Origin: Streptomyces sp. NBC_00287
Lineage (GTDB): Bacteria; Actinomycetota; Actinomycetes; Streptomycetales; Streptomycetaceae
NCBI RefSeq assembly: GCF_036173105.1
Contig: NZ_CP108053.1
Coordinates: forward strand, 4,588,001-4,652,000
Direction of reading: 5' to 3'
Length of the DNA stretch: 64,000 bases
The notes beneath the pieces were generated by a model that saw nothing but the letters and a program-made list of their open reading frames with translations, searched no databases and was not told where the DNA came from. A program made the translations under genes and the position numbers. This document shows, in pieces, positions 34,088-41,407 of this stretch. The first letter of the stretch is position 1. Each line of letters begins with the position of its first letter.

Positions 34088-35434
34088 ATGGTGACCGCCA
34101 TGCCCATTCCGATACCGCGGCGTCTCACTCTGCCCAACGGCCTTCGTGCGGTGCTCTGTCCGATGCCGGCACTGCCCGCCGTCGGCGTCAGCGTCCACTA
34201 CGACGTCGGATTCCGGTCCGAGCCCGAAGGACGTACCGGATTCGCCCATCTCTTCGAGCACTTGATGTTCCAGGGCAGTGAGAGCGTGGACCGGCTCGAG
34301 CACTTCCGGCAGATCCAGGCGGCCGGCGGCTCGGCCAATGGATCGACTCATCAGGACTACACGGATTACTACCAGGTCGTGCCCTCGGCGGCGCTGGAGC
34401 GTGTGCTGTTCCTGGAGGCCGACCGGATGCGCGCGCCGAAACTGACGGCGGAGAACCTGCGGACGCAACTGGATGTGGTGAAGGAGGAAATTCGCCTCAA
34501 TGTGCTGAACAAGCCCTACGGCGGATTTCCCTGGACCGTTCTTCCCGGACTGCTCTACTCGACGTTCCCCAACGCGCACAACGGATACGGCGACTTCAGT
34601 GATCTGGAACAGGCCACGGTGGACGAGTGCGCCCGGTTCTTCGACACGTACTACGCGCCGGGCAACGCCGTCCTCACGATCGCCGGTGGCTTCGACCCCG
34701 ACCGGGCGGCGGAGCTGGTGCACCGTCACTTTCACGACATCGCCGCGCGTGCCCCGCGCCCGGCCGTCGACCTTACGGAGCCGCTCCCGGCCGGTGAGCT
34801 GCGCGGGGAGCACCTCGACCGGCACGCGCCGCTCCCGGCCACGGCGATCGGATACCGGCTGCCCGACGCACGTACCGAACTGGACGCCTATGTGGCGCAC
34901 ATGATCCTCGGTGCCCTCCTCACCGGCGGCGACGACGCCCGCCTCAAGCGGCGGATGGTCCACCGCACCGCGACCGTGACCGATGTCAGCACCGGCTGCG
35001 GTCTGTTCGGGCCGCTGGAGGCGCGCGATCCGGACACCTTCCTGTGTGTGGCGACCCATCCGGCGCAGACCACCACCGATCAGCTGCTCGACGTACTGGA
35101 CGAGGAGCTGGCCGACCTGGCGGGCCGCGGGCCCGGGGAGGCGGAGCTGGCGCGGGCCACGGCCCTGAGCGCCGCCCGCACCCATCGGGCGTACGACTCG
35201 CTGGCCGCCCTGACCCGCGCGATGGGCGCCCAGGAACTGCTGTTCGGGCGGGCCGAGTTGGCCGGCTCCATCGCGGACCGCCTCGCCGCGGTGACCGCCG
35301 AGGACGTCGCGCTGGCCGCGCGTCGGCTGCGCCCCGACCAGCGGGCCGTGCTGAGCCTGCGCCCCGACCAGGCCGTACCGGGCCCGCGTCCCGCACCGGC
35401 CACGGCCGCCCACCCCGTCCCGACCGGAGGCTGA
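34088..35434 (+). CDS. M16 zinc peptidase, catalytic subunit
   Basis: 448 residues. Inverted zinc motif HLFEH (54-58, in GFAHLFEHLMFQGSES) and the downstream third ligand Glu134 in VVKEEIRLN, at the 76-residue spacing usual for M16. Two M16-like halves (second half from ~RTELDAYVAHMILGALLTGG). M16B heterodimers, such as AlbE/AlbF for subtilosin and PqqF/PqqG, trim RiPP precursors, so this is the likely leader protease. The start could be 34088 or 34100; neither has a clear RBS. Followed 3 bp later by the non-catalytic partner. Divergent from the kinase operon. Confidence 0.85.
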   Translation: MVTAMPIPIPRRLTLPNGLRAVLCPMPALPAVGVSVHYDVGFRSEPEGRTGFAHLFEHLMFQGSESVDRLEHFRQIQAAGGSANGSTHQDYTDYYQVVPSAALERVLFLEADRMRAPKLTAENLRTQLDVVKEEIRLNVLNKPYGGFPWTVLPGLLYSTFPNAHNGYGDFSDLEQATVDECARFFDTYYAPGNAVLTIAGGFDPDRAAELVHRHFHDIAARAPRPAVDLTEPLPAGELRGEHLDRHAPLPATAIGYRLPDARTELDAYVAHMILGALLTGGDDARLKRRMVHRTATVTDVSTGCGLFGPLEARDPDTFLCVATHPAQTTTDQLLDVLDEELADLAGRGPGEAELARATALSAARTHRAYDSLAALTRAMGAQELLFGRAELAGSIADRLAAVTAEDVALAARRLRPDQRAVLSLRPDQAVPGPRPAPATAAHPVPTGG

Positions 35435-35437
35435 GCC

Positions 35438-36847
35438 TTGATCCCCGAATCCGGACCGTCCCTGAGAAGCGCCGAGGAGATCGGCCGTACGGCCGCAGGT
35501 CCCCGCCGGCTGCCGCCGCTCGACGGCCGCACCCTGCACACGATGCCGACGCCCCTCGACACCGTCCTGCCGAACGGTCTGCGCGTGATCGCCGTCCGGC
35601 GCCCGTCCGTCCCGATGGTCGAGCTGAGGATGGCGCTGCCGCTCCCGGCGAGCACATACGCCGAGGCGGCGACGGGCGAGGTCCTGGCCGCGACGCTGTT
35701 CCGGGGCGGGACCGGTGAACTGTTCCGGGGCGGGACCGGTGAACTGTTCCGGGGCGGGACCGGTGAGCTGTCCCGCCTGGGCATCGGCCTGGAGGCGAAC
35801 CGTTCGGCAGGCAGGCTGAACATCTCGGCCTCCGCTCCCGGACCCGCCCTGGGCACTCTTCTGGACGCGCTCGCCGGTGCGTTGACCTCGGCGTCCTACG
35901 ACGAGGAGGACATCGCCGGGGTGCGGGCCCGGATGCCGCGGCAGATCGCGGTCATCCGGGCGCAGCCCCAGGTGATCGCCCAGGAGGCGCTGTTCGCGCA
36001 CTGCTACGGAGAGGTGCCGGGACTGCGGGAGGTGCCCCTGGCCGCCGAGGCGGAGCGGGTCACCGCGGACCGGGTGCGGGAGATGCACGCGGCGCGCGTC
36101 CGGCCCCGCGGCGGTGTCCTGGTGCTGGTCGGTGATCTGGATCCGGAGCAGGCGGTGGCCCATGCGGAGGCGGCCACCGCCGGGTGGCAGGACACGGGCG
36201 AACCGGCCCCGAACCCGGAGCTTCCCGCCCTGCTCGGCGGTGTCGCTCTGGTGCCGCGGGCGGGTGCCGTGCAGACGCAGATCAGGCTGGCCCGGCACGC
36301 GGTCTCCCGCTTCGACAGCCGTTTCCCCGCGCTGAGCATCGCCGCCCTGGCGTTCGGCGGGTACTTCTCCTCGCGGCTGGTCATGAACATCCGTGAGTCC
36401 AAGGGGCTCGCCTACCGCACCGACTGCGGATTCCAGGACCACCTCGACCGGCTGGCGCTCACCGTGGACGCCGACACCGCCACCGACGCGACCGTCCAGG
36501 CGTACGGCGAGATCCTCGCCGAGCTGCGGCGGCTGGCCGAGGCCCCGCCCTCCGCCGCGGAGATCGACGCGGCCCGTGAGTACACCATCGGCATGGCCAT
36601 GCTCGCCCTCACCTCCCAGGCGGGGTTCGCCTCCAGCGTGCTGACCGCGGTGACCCTGGGCCATGAGCCGGAGCGGGTGATCCGCTTCCCGGAGCTGCTG
36701 CGGGAGGTGACGGCCGACGAGGTCGCCGCGGCGGCGGGCACCTTCTTCCGTCCCGAGGCGTTCAGTGGCGTGATCGTGGGGGATGCGGAACGGCTGGAAC
36801 CGGGCTTGCGTGAGCTGCTGCGGATCGAACCGGAACCTCACAACTAG
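35438..36847 (+). CDS. M16 peptidase-like non-catalytic subunit with tandem insertion
   Basis: 469 residues from TTG 35438, which has GGAGG 7 nt upstream. LDTVLPNGLRVIAVRRPSVP and the Arg/Tyr substrate segment RESKGLAYRTDCGF are M16-like, but no HxxEH occurs. Where the catalytic helix should be there are three perfect copies of an 8-residue unit (LFRGGTGE), encoded by 24-bp repeats at ~35698-35766. M16B dimers usually pair one catalytic and one substrate-binding subunit, so loss is expected; the repeat expansion at that spot is not. Forms a two-gene unit with the catalytic subunit. Confidence 0.85.
   Translation: MIPESGPSLRSAEEIGRTAAGPRRLPPLDGRTLHTMPTPLDTVLPNGLRVIAVRRPSVPMVELRMALPLPASTYAEAATGEVLAATLFRGGTGELFRGGTGELFRGGTGELSRLGIGLEANRSAGRLNISASAPGPALGTLLDALAGALTSASYDEEDIAGVRARMPRQIAVIRAQPQVIAQEALFAHCYGEVPGLREVPLAAEAERVTADRVREMHAARVRPRGGVLVLVGDLDPEQAVAHAEAATAGWQDTGEPAPNPELPALLGGVALVPRAGAVQTQIRLARHAVSRFDSRFPALSIAALAFGGYFSSRLVMNIRESKGLAYRTDCGFQDHLDRLALTVDADTATDATVQAYGEILAELRRLAEAPPSAAEIDAAREYTIGMAMLALTSQAGFASSVLTAVTLGHEPERVIRFPELLREVTADEVAAAAGTFFRPEAFSGVIVGDAERLEPGLRELLRIEPEPHN
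35698..35766 (+). repeat. 24-bp in-frame tandem repeat, about three units
   Basis: CTGTTCCGGGGCGGGACCGG followed by TGAA, three near-perfect units inside the non-catalytic M16 gene. Encodes LFRGGTGE three times. Likely prone to slippage. Confidence 0.9.
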
Positions 36848-36964
36848 CTCAAGAAAATTGCCCCTTCATTACCTACCGCCATAAAATTAGGGACAGATCT
36901 TCCGGTCGCTGCTGACCACAGCGAAGTCGATGTGAAGGTCTTTCAAAATTAAAATGGGGGTAGT

Positions 36965-37021
36965 GTGAAGAAGGTTACCGAAGGCTTGGGACTGTGGCTC
37001 TTCCGTGAGAAAGGGAACTGA
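36965..37021 (+). CDS. Possible 18-codon peptide ORF upstream of OrfA-like gene 2
   Basis: GTG start preceded by a GGGGG stretch (AAAATGGGGGTA). It encodes MKKVTEGLGLWLFREKGN and ends in TGA, overlapping the ATG of the next gene (TGATG). The region upstream (36848-36960) is unusually AT-rich for this genome and may hold a promoter. It may be a leader peptide for translational coupling or chance; I cannot assign a function. Confidence 0.4.
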   Translation: MKKVTEGLGLWLFREKGN

Positions 37022-37461
37022 TGCCGCGCCCCCCAGTGATGCCTGCTTCCGACAAACTCAAGATAGTCATCGACGTGCTTTCAGGGCGGCACACGCTCGC
37101 CGAGGCCGCCCGTCAGGCGAATGTCTCCGAGCAGTCCGTCGGCAATTGGAAGCGACAGTTCCTCGAAGGGGGCCGTACGGCTCTTGAGGGCGGCGCCTCG
37201 CGCAACGCCCAGCGTGAGCGGGAACTGCTCGCCGAGATCTCGGAACTCAAAACCGCGCTCGGCGAAGCGTATGTACAACTCAGAGTCCGCAGGAAGTCCG
37301 GGGAATATCGTTCGGTCCCTTCCCCGACCTCGAGGCGATCCGAAAAGACGCCGGGCTCACCGTCTCGAGGTTCTGCAGCACCCTGGGCATCCCGAGGCGC
37401 ACTTACACGCGCTGGCGCGCCAACCATCGGCTCGGGTCAGGGGCCGAGCGGGCGACGGTGA
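37021..37461 (+). CDS. IS3 OrfA-like HTH protein 2, with OrfB-type fragment in the -1 frame
   Basis: HTH region SDKLKIVIDVLSGRHTLAEA, then ARQANVSEQSVGNWKRQFLE, and zipper RERELLAEISELKTALGEAY: same layout as the gene at 31467. After ~residue 95 the zero frame becomes low-quality, while the -1 frame (to a stop at 37470-37472) reads FPDLEAIRKDAGLTVSRFCS, then TLGIPRRTYTRW, which looks like the N-terminus of IS3 OrfB. So this is either an IS3 remnant cut off after the OrfB start, or OrfA-OrfB expressed by -1 frameshifting and then truncated. RBS AAAGGGA before the ATG. Confidence 0.65.
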   Translation: MPRPPVMPASDKLKIVIDVLSGRHTLAEAARQANVSEQSVGNWKRQFLEGGRTALEGGASRNAQRERELLAEISELKTALGEAYVQLRVRRKSGEYRSVPSPTSRRSEKTPGSPSRGSAAPWASRGALTRAGAPTIGSGQGPSGRR

Positions 37462-37487
37462 ATTCCCGCTGAATCCGGAGCGGATAC

Positions 37488-37534
37488 GGCTGTGTCCCCC
37501 GGCGACTCTTTGTCGTCGGGGGCACAGCCCTTTT
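37488..37534. terminator. Bidirectional terminator
   Basis: GGCTGTG then CCCCCGGCGAC pairs with GTCG, CGGGGG and CACAGCC (about 17 bp with one bulge each side), followed by CTTTTA. It separates OrfA-like gene 2 (plus) from the pseudokinase gene (minus). Confidence 0.85.
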
Positions 37535-37536
37535 AG

Positions 37537-38805
37537 TCATAGCGGTACGGACAGTGCGCGGGCGCCCTCGTCGTCGATCAGTTCCGCGATGGCCGCCAGG
37601 TACTCCAGCAGTTCGGGATGCCAGCCCATGTACGCGGCGAAGTCGTGCGCGTGGGTGAAGACGCGGAGTACGGCCGAACGGCCGGCCGCGACCGGATCGG
37701 CCGGCGGGCCGTACCCGCGCAGCAGTGCGGCGCGTGTCGTCTCGTAGACCTCGGGGTCCAGGGGTGCGGCCGGGGCGAGGACGGGACGGTCGAGCGTCAT
37801 CCGCCACTCCACGAACTCGCCGAGCAGCCAGCCCAGATCGTGATCGGCGGGGCCGCGGGCCAGCTCCTCGCCGATCATCAGCCAACCGTGCGGGGGCTCG
37901 GGGCCCACGACGATCGAGCCCAGACTCGGTGCGCCGTGCAGAAAGACGTCCCCCGGCCGACCCACCGCCAACTCCTCGCACCAGCCGAGCACACGGTCCC
38001 AGCGGGCGGAGCCGAGCAGACGCAGAGCCACGGAGTGCAGCGCCGCGGCGGCACGTGGGCCTGCGGGGGCGGGGGTGTTGGCGGGGGGCGGGCTTGCGGG
38101 GGTTGGGGTGATGGGGGCACGCGGGCCTCCGGGGGCCGGGGTGCTAGTGGCATGCGGGCTTCCGGGCGCCAGGGTGCTAGTGGCATGCGGGCTTCCAGGC
38201 GCCAGGGTGCTAGTGGCATGCGGGCTTCCAGGCGCCAGGGTGCTAGTGGCATGCGGGCTTCCAGGCGCCAGGGTGCTAGTGGCATGCGGGCTTCCAGGCG
38301 CCAGGGTGTTGGCGGCACGCGGCCCCCCAGCCGCCGGGGCACTGGCGGCACGCGAGCTCCCGGGCGCCCGGTCGGAGCGCAGCCACGCCGCGAGTCGCGC
38401 CGGGCCCGGGGGGCCGGTGCGCGCGAGGGTCACGGGGACCTCGGTGTGCAGTTGCCGCAGGGCCGCGCCGGTGCCCCGCAGCGCGGCGGCCGCGTGCGCG
38501 GGCGGGGTGGCGCAGTCGCCGGGCACGGACAGCTTCGCGGCCACGCCGGTGCCGGGCACCCGGTAGTGCAGGGCGTCGCCCACCGCCTCCGGCAGCACCA
38601 GCCGCACGTCCGGTGTGCGCAGCGCGCGCAGAGCCGCGGCGGCCTCAGGGCGGGGCGGAGCAAGGGGGGTGGGCCGGTCGGTGCCGGGCCTGCGGACCAG
38701 CACGCAGCCCTCGCCGACCTGGTGCACGGCGGTGCGCTGAAAGCCGGTCTCGAACTGCTCGATCGGCGGGCCGGTGAGCGCGCCCGCGGCCTCCGCCGCC
38801 GTCAT
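37537..38805 (-). CDS. APH-fold pseudokinase of the RiPP cluster
   Basis: 422 residues. APH-like N-lobe (start MTAAEAAGALTGPPIEQFET, FQRTAVHQVGEGCVLVRRPG), then five LAPGSPHATST repeats, then a C-lobe (ALRLLGSARWDRVLGWCEEL). The catalytic loop reads FLHGAPSLGSIVV, where active enzymes have HGDxxxxN, and the metal site reads LMIGEELARGPADHDLGWLL instead of xIDW. Both catalytic Asp residues and the Asn are therefore gone. In this operon I infer a role in leader binding, cyclisation or scaffolding rather than phosphorylation. The ATG overlaps the flavoprotein stop (ATGA). Confidence 0.75.
   Translation of the reverse strand: MTAAEAAGALTGPPIEQFETGFQRTAVHQVGEGCVLVRRPGTDRPTPLAPPRPEAAAALRALRTPDVRLVLPEAVGDALHYRVPGTGVAAKLSVPGDCATPPAHAAAALRGTGAALRQLHTEVPVTLARTGPPGPARLAAWLRSDRAPGSSRAASAPAAGGPRAANTLAPGSPHATSTLAPGSPHATSTLAPGSPHATSTLAPGSPHATSTLAPGSPHATSTPAPGGPRAPITPTPASPPPANTPAPAGPRAAAALHSVALRLLGSARWDRVLGWCEELAVGRPGDVFLHGAPSLGSIVVGPEPPHGWLMIGEELARGPADHDLGWLLGEFVEWRMTLDRPVLAPAAPLDPEVYETTRAALLRGYGPPADPVAAGRSAVLRVFTHAHDFAAYMGWHPELLEYLAAIAELIDDEGARALSVPL
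38141..38305. repeat. 33-bp tandem repeat, five units
   Basis: Units begin GTGCTAGTGGCATGCGGGCT and recur every 33 bp at 38141, 38174, 38207, 38240 and 38273, nearly identical; a decayed unit follows. The reading frame is kept (11 codons each), encoding LAPGSPHATST on the minus strand as a linker between the two lobes of the pseudokinase. Confidence 0.93.
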
Positions 38806-39497
38806 ACGACGCCACCCTGCGCAGAACCGACCCCGGCAGCCGCGCCACCCCGCGGCGAAGCCCCCGCACCCCCCGCCCCCGACATCCGCCCCCGCAGCTC
38901 CTCAACCGCCCGGAACACCTCAGGCGGCGGAGTCGCCACGGACGCGTCCATGCGGCCTGTCGTCACGCTGAAGCCGGGCTGGGGTGGGACCACCACCACG
39001 TTGGGGCGCTGCTCCAGTGCCTCGACGTGGCGTCGGTACGCCGGGGAGGTGACCCCGCCCGGCGGCAGCGCGGGAGCGATGCCGATGGGTGCCGACGTGC
39101 ACTGCAGGGCGAGCAGGACGGGTGTGTCGGCGATACCGAGCGCGAACCTGCTGACGAAGTGGAACGTCGCCGGATGCACCACGACCGCGTCCGCCCAGTG
39201 CGCCAGATCGACATGCGGGGCGCCGGTCTCCGGCTCCTCGGACCACACGTCCCGCAGCACCTCGGCACCCGCGAACGCGGTGATCGCACCGCGGGTGACG
39301 AACCGTTCGGCGGAGCGCGTCACCACGCAGCGCAGCTCGATGTCGGGGTAGGCCGTACGGACCCAGTTGACCCACATCGGCATGAACATCACGCCCATGG
39401 CACCGGTCCCGACGAACAACACCTTCCGGGCGCCGAACGCGGGGGCCGGACCGCCCGCCACCCCGTCCTGCGCGCCCCCGTCCATGAGGTCAGCCAT
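38802..39497 (-). CDS. HFCD-family flavoprotein, peptidyl-cysteine decarboxylase (LanD/LxmD-like)
   Basis: 231 residues. Flavoprotein fold: KVLFVGTGAMGVMFMPMWVN (25-44), VVTRSAERFV, His95 in APHVDLAHWADAVVVHPATF (equivalent to the active-site His of EpiD) and FVSRFALGIADTPVLLAL in place of the PASANT region. These enzymes oxidatively decarboxylate a C-terminal peptidyl Cys to an enethiolate that adds to Dha or Dhb, giving AviCys or AviMeCys. Both precursors here end in Cys, which fits exactly. The last ~30 residues are Gly/Ala-rich. It overlaps the upstream oxidoreductase gene by 8 nt and the downstream pseudokinase by ATGA. Confidence 0.86.
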   Translation of the reverse strand: MADLMDGGAQDGVAGGPAPAFGARKVLFVGTGAMGVMFMPMWVNWVRTAYPDIELRCVVTRSAERFVTRGAITAFAGAEVLRDVWSEEPETGAPHVDLAHWADAVVVHPATFHFVSRFALGIADTPVLLALQCTSAPIGIAPALPPGGVTSPAYRRHVEALEQRPNVVVVPPQPGFSVTTGRMDASVATPPPEVFRAVEELRGRMSGAGGAGASPRGGAAAGVGSAQGGVV

Positions 39498-40509
39498 GAC
39501 GGCGGTCCACCGCGGCGAGAATGTCCTGGAGGTCGCGCACCCCGGCGCCCAGCCCCTCGGTGTTCAGCACACCGGCCGGGTTGAGCACGACCTCGTCGAC
39601 ACCGCTGTCCCGGTAGCGGTCGAGCTCCGCCGCGATCTCGTCGGGCGTCCCGGCGACGAACACACCCGCTTCGACGAGCGCGTCCGCACCCGCGTCGGGA
39701 TCGTCGGGATACGCCTCCACGCCACCGCGCCGCAGCATGTCCGTGTAGTGATCGGCCCGCAGATGGGCACCCGCTCCCGCCCGGGCGGCCAGCCGGATGT
39801 CGCGCCCCGGACGGGCCACCGCCACATGGACGACCGTCGCCACGCGCGGCGCCTTGCGCCCCGCCTCGGCGGCACCGTCGGCCAGGGCCGGCAGCAGCGA
39901 GTCCCCGATGTAGCCCGCAGGCGTCATCCAGGTCACGGCGACGTCCGCGACCGCACCCGCCATCCTCGCCATGCGCGGCCGCAGCACCCCGAGGCCGATC
40001 TCGACCTCGGGCGCCGCCAGGGCGAACATCTCCGCCTCCAGGGAGTGGTACTCGCCCTCGTGGCGCACCACCTCGCCCTGGAGCAGACCGCGCATGACGG
40101 TGACGTACTCCCGCATGGCGGTGAGGGGCTTGCGGTACGCGGAGCCGAGCAGCGCCCGCTGGAAGTCCGGTGTCGCCGGGCCGATGCCCGCGACGTAGGG
40201 GAAGCCGGAGAGCGCGGCCACGGAACGCGCCTGGACGGCGGCGTCGTAGGGGTGGCGCAGGGGCGCGAGTGTCACGCCGCTGCCCATGGGGACCCGTACG
40301 CCCATGCCCGCCAGGGCCGCGAAGATCTGGTGGGTGTCCAGCCGCAGGGACTGGCCGGCCCACAGCCGTCCCGCACCGCGGCGCTGCAGCAGGCGGGCCA
40401 CGGGGAGGACCTGCCCGATGTCGGTGGGCATGACCGGGTACATGATGCTGGTGAGTGTCGAGGTGGCCACAGCGGTCGCCGATCCCTCCGTCGAATGCGG
40501 TCGTTCCAT
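39490..40509 (-). CDS. F420-dependent LLM-class oxidoreductase (LxmJ-like candidate)
   Basis: 339 residues from ATG 40509 (MERPHSTEGSATAVATSTLT). Luciferase-like TIM barrel: LWAGQSLRLDTHQIFAALAG, VTLAPLRHPYDAAVQARSVA, FPYVAGIGPATPDFQ, YVTVMRGLLQGEVVRHEGEY, IGLGVLRPRMARMAGAVADV and WMTPAGYIGDSLLP. The family usually uses coenzyme F420, which Streptomyces makes. In the lexapeptide cluster an F420H2-dependent enzyme reduces Dha to D-Ala; the same step is plausible here but unproven. An in-frame ATG at 40533 is an alternative start. Lies between the permease gene and the flavoprotein gene. Confidence 0.82.
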   Translation of the reverse strand: MERPHSTEGSATAVATSTLTSIMYPVMPTDIGQVLPVARLLQRRGAGRLWAGQSLRLDTHQIFAALAGMGVRVPMGSGVTLAPLRHPYDAAVQARSVAALSGFPYVAGIGPATPDFQRALLGSAYRKPLTAMREYVTVMRGLLQGEVVRHEGEYHSLEAEMFALAAPEVEIGLGVLRPRMARMAGAVADVAVTWMTPAGYIGDSLLPALADGAAEAGRKAPRVATVVHVAVARPGRDIRLAARAGAGAHLRADHYTDMLRRGGVEAYPDDPDAGADALVEAGVFVAGTPDEIAAELDRYRDSGVDEVVLNPAGVLNTEGLGAGVRDLQDILAAVDRRHG

Positions 40510-40558
40510 GACTAGGCGCGCAGAAGTCAGCAACTGGGCGCGCTGAAATCAGCCGAGA

Positions 40559-41407
40559 TCAGTAGGCGCGCTGCGCGATCGCCTCCCGGCGGGCCGCGAG
40601 ACGGCTGCCCGACTCCCGGCGGGAGGCCCTCAGCAGCAGCCGCGGGGTGATCAGCAGACCGGCGACGATCCAGGCGGTCAGCACCCCCGCCGTCTCCCAG
40701 TGCTGCCAGCTCTGGGCCGTCTCGGCGGCCAGCGCGCTGTCGGGCAGCAGCGCGGACCGCACGCCCTGCGCGATCCACTTGAGCGGGAAGACCTCGCCGA
40801 CGATCTGCAGCCAGCGGGGCATGGTCGTGACCGGGAAGAAGACACCGGAGACGAACAGCAGCCCGAGTACGGGGATCATCACCCAGGCCAGCGCCTGGCG
40901 CGGGTTGGGCAGCAGGGCGCCCACGGCCGCGCCGAGCAGGGCGAGCGCGACCAGGCCGAGGACGAGGACCCACGCCAGCGTGACCCAGCGGGCGAGCGAG
41001 TCCGGGAAGCCGGACCCGGTGAGCAGCGCGCCGCCCACCAGGAGCAGCAGCGCGCAGAACAGCGCCACCGCGGTGACCGACAGCGTCCTCGAGACGATGT
41101 ACGCGGAGAGGCCGCCGGGCGTGCCCCGCAGCCGCAGCATCGTGCCGTCCTCACGGTCGTTGGCGAGCTGCTGGGGCAGCCAGGACACCGCGACCAGAAC
41201 CAGCATCGAGGCGATGCCGCCCGCGACGACCATGCGCGAGGAGTCCACGCTGCTGCCGGGGATGGTGCCGTCCTGCAGCGAGGCGGTGAGGAGGAAGAAG
41301 GCCGGATTGGTGAGGTGGCCCATGTATTCGCGCGGGCTGCGCATCATCTGCCGCAGCTCCACGCGCCCCCGGTGCAGGCCCACCGTGACGGACTGACGGC
41401 TGATCAT
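40559..41407 (-). CDS. ABC-2 type permease of the RiPP cluster
   Basis: 282 residues from ATG 41407, which overlaps the ATPase stop (ATGA). Six hydrophobic segments, e.g. MVVAGGIASMLVLVAVSWLP, TLSVTAVALFCALLLLVGGA, WVLVLGLVALALLGAAVGAL and MIPVLGLLFVSGVFFPVTTM; the loop DREDGTMLRLRGTPGGLSAY is typical of ABC-2 exporters. Probably exports the mature peptide or gives self-immunity. Confidence 0.88.
   Translation of the reverse strand: MISRQSVTVGLHRGRVELRQMMRSPREYMGHLTNPAFFLLTASLQDGTIPGSSVDSSRMVVAGGIASMLVLVAVSWLPQQLANDREDGTMLRLRGTPGGLSAYIVSRTLSVTAVALFCALLLLVGGALLTGSGFPDSLARWVTLAWVLVLGLVALALLGAAVGALLPNPRQALAWVMIPVLGLLFVSGVFFPVTTMPRWLQIVGEVFPLKWIAQGVRSALLPDSALAAETAQSWQHWETAGVLTAWIVAGLLITPRLLLRASRRESGSRLAARREAIAQRAY

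Noticed and set aside
33896..36841. A 981-codon open frame on the minus strand
   Set aside because: It is antisense to both M16 peptidase genes, which have clear motifs; long antisense frames are expected from high GC3.
38141..38305. CRISPR-like array
   Set aside because: The 33-bp units are contiguous with no spacers and stay in the coding frame, so this is a coding tandem repeat.
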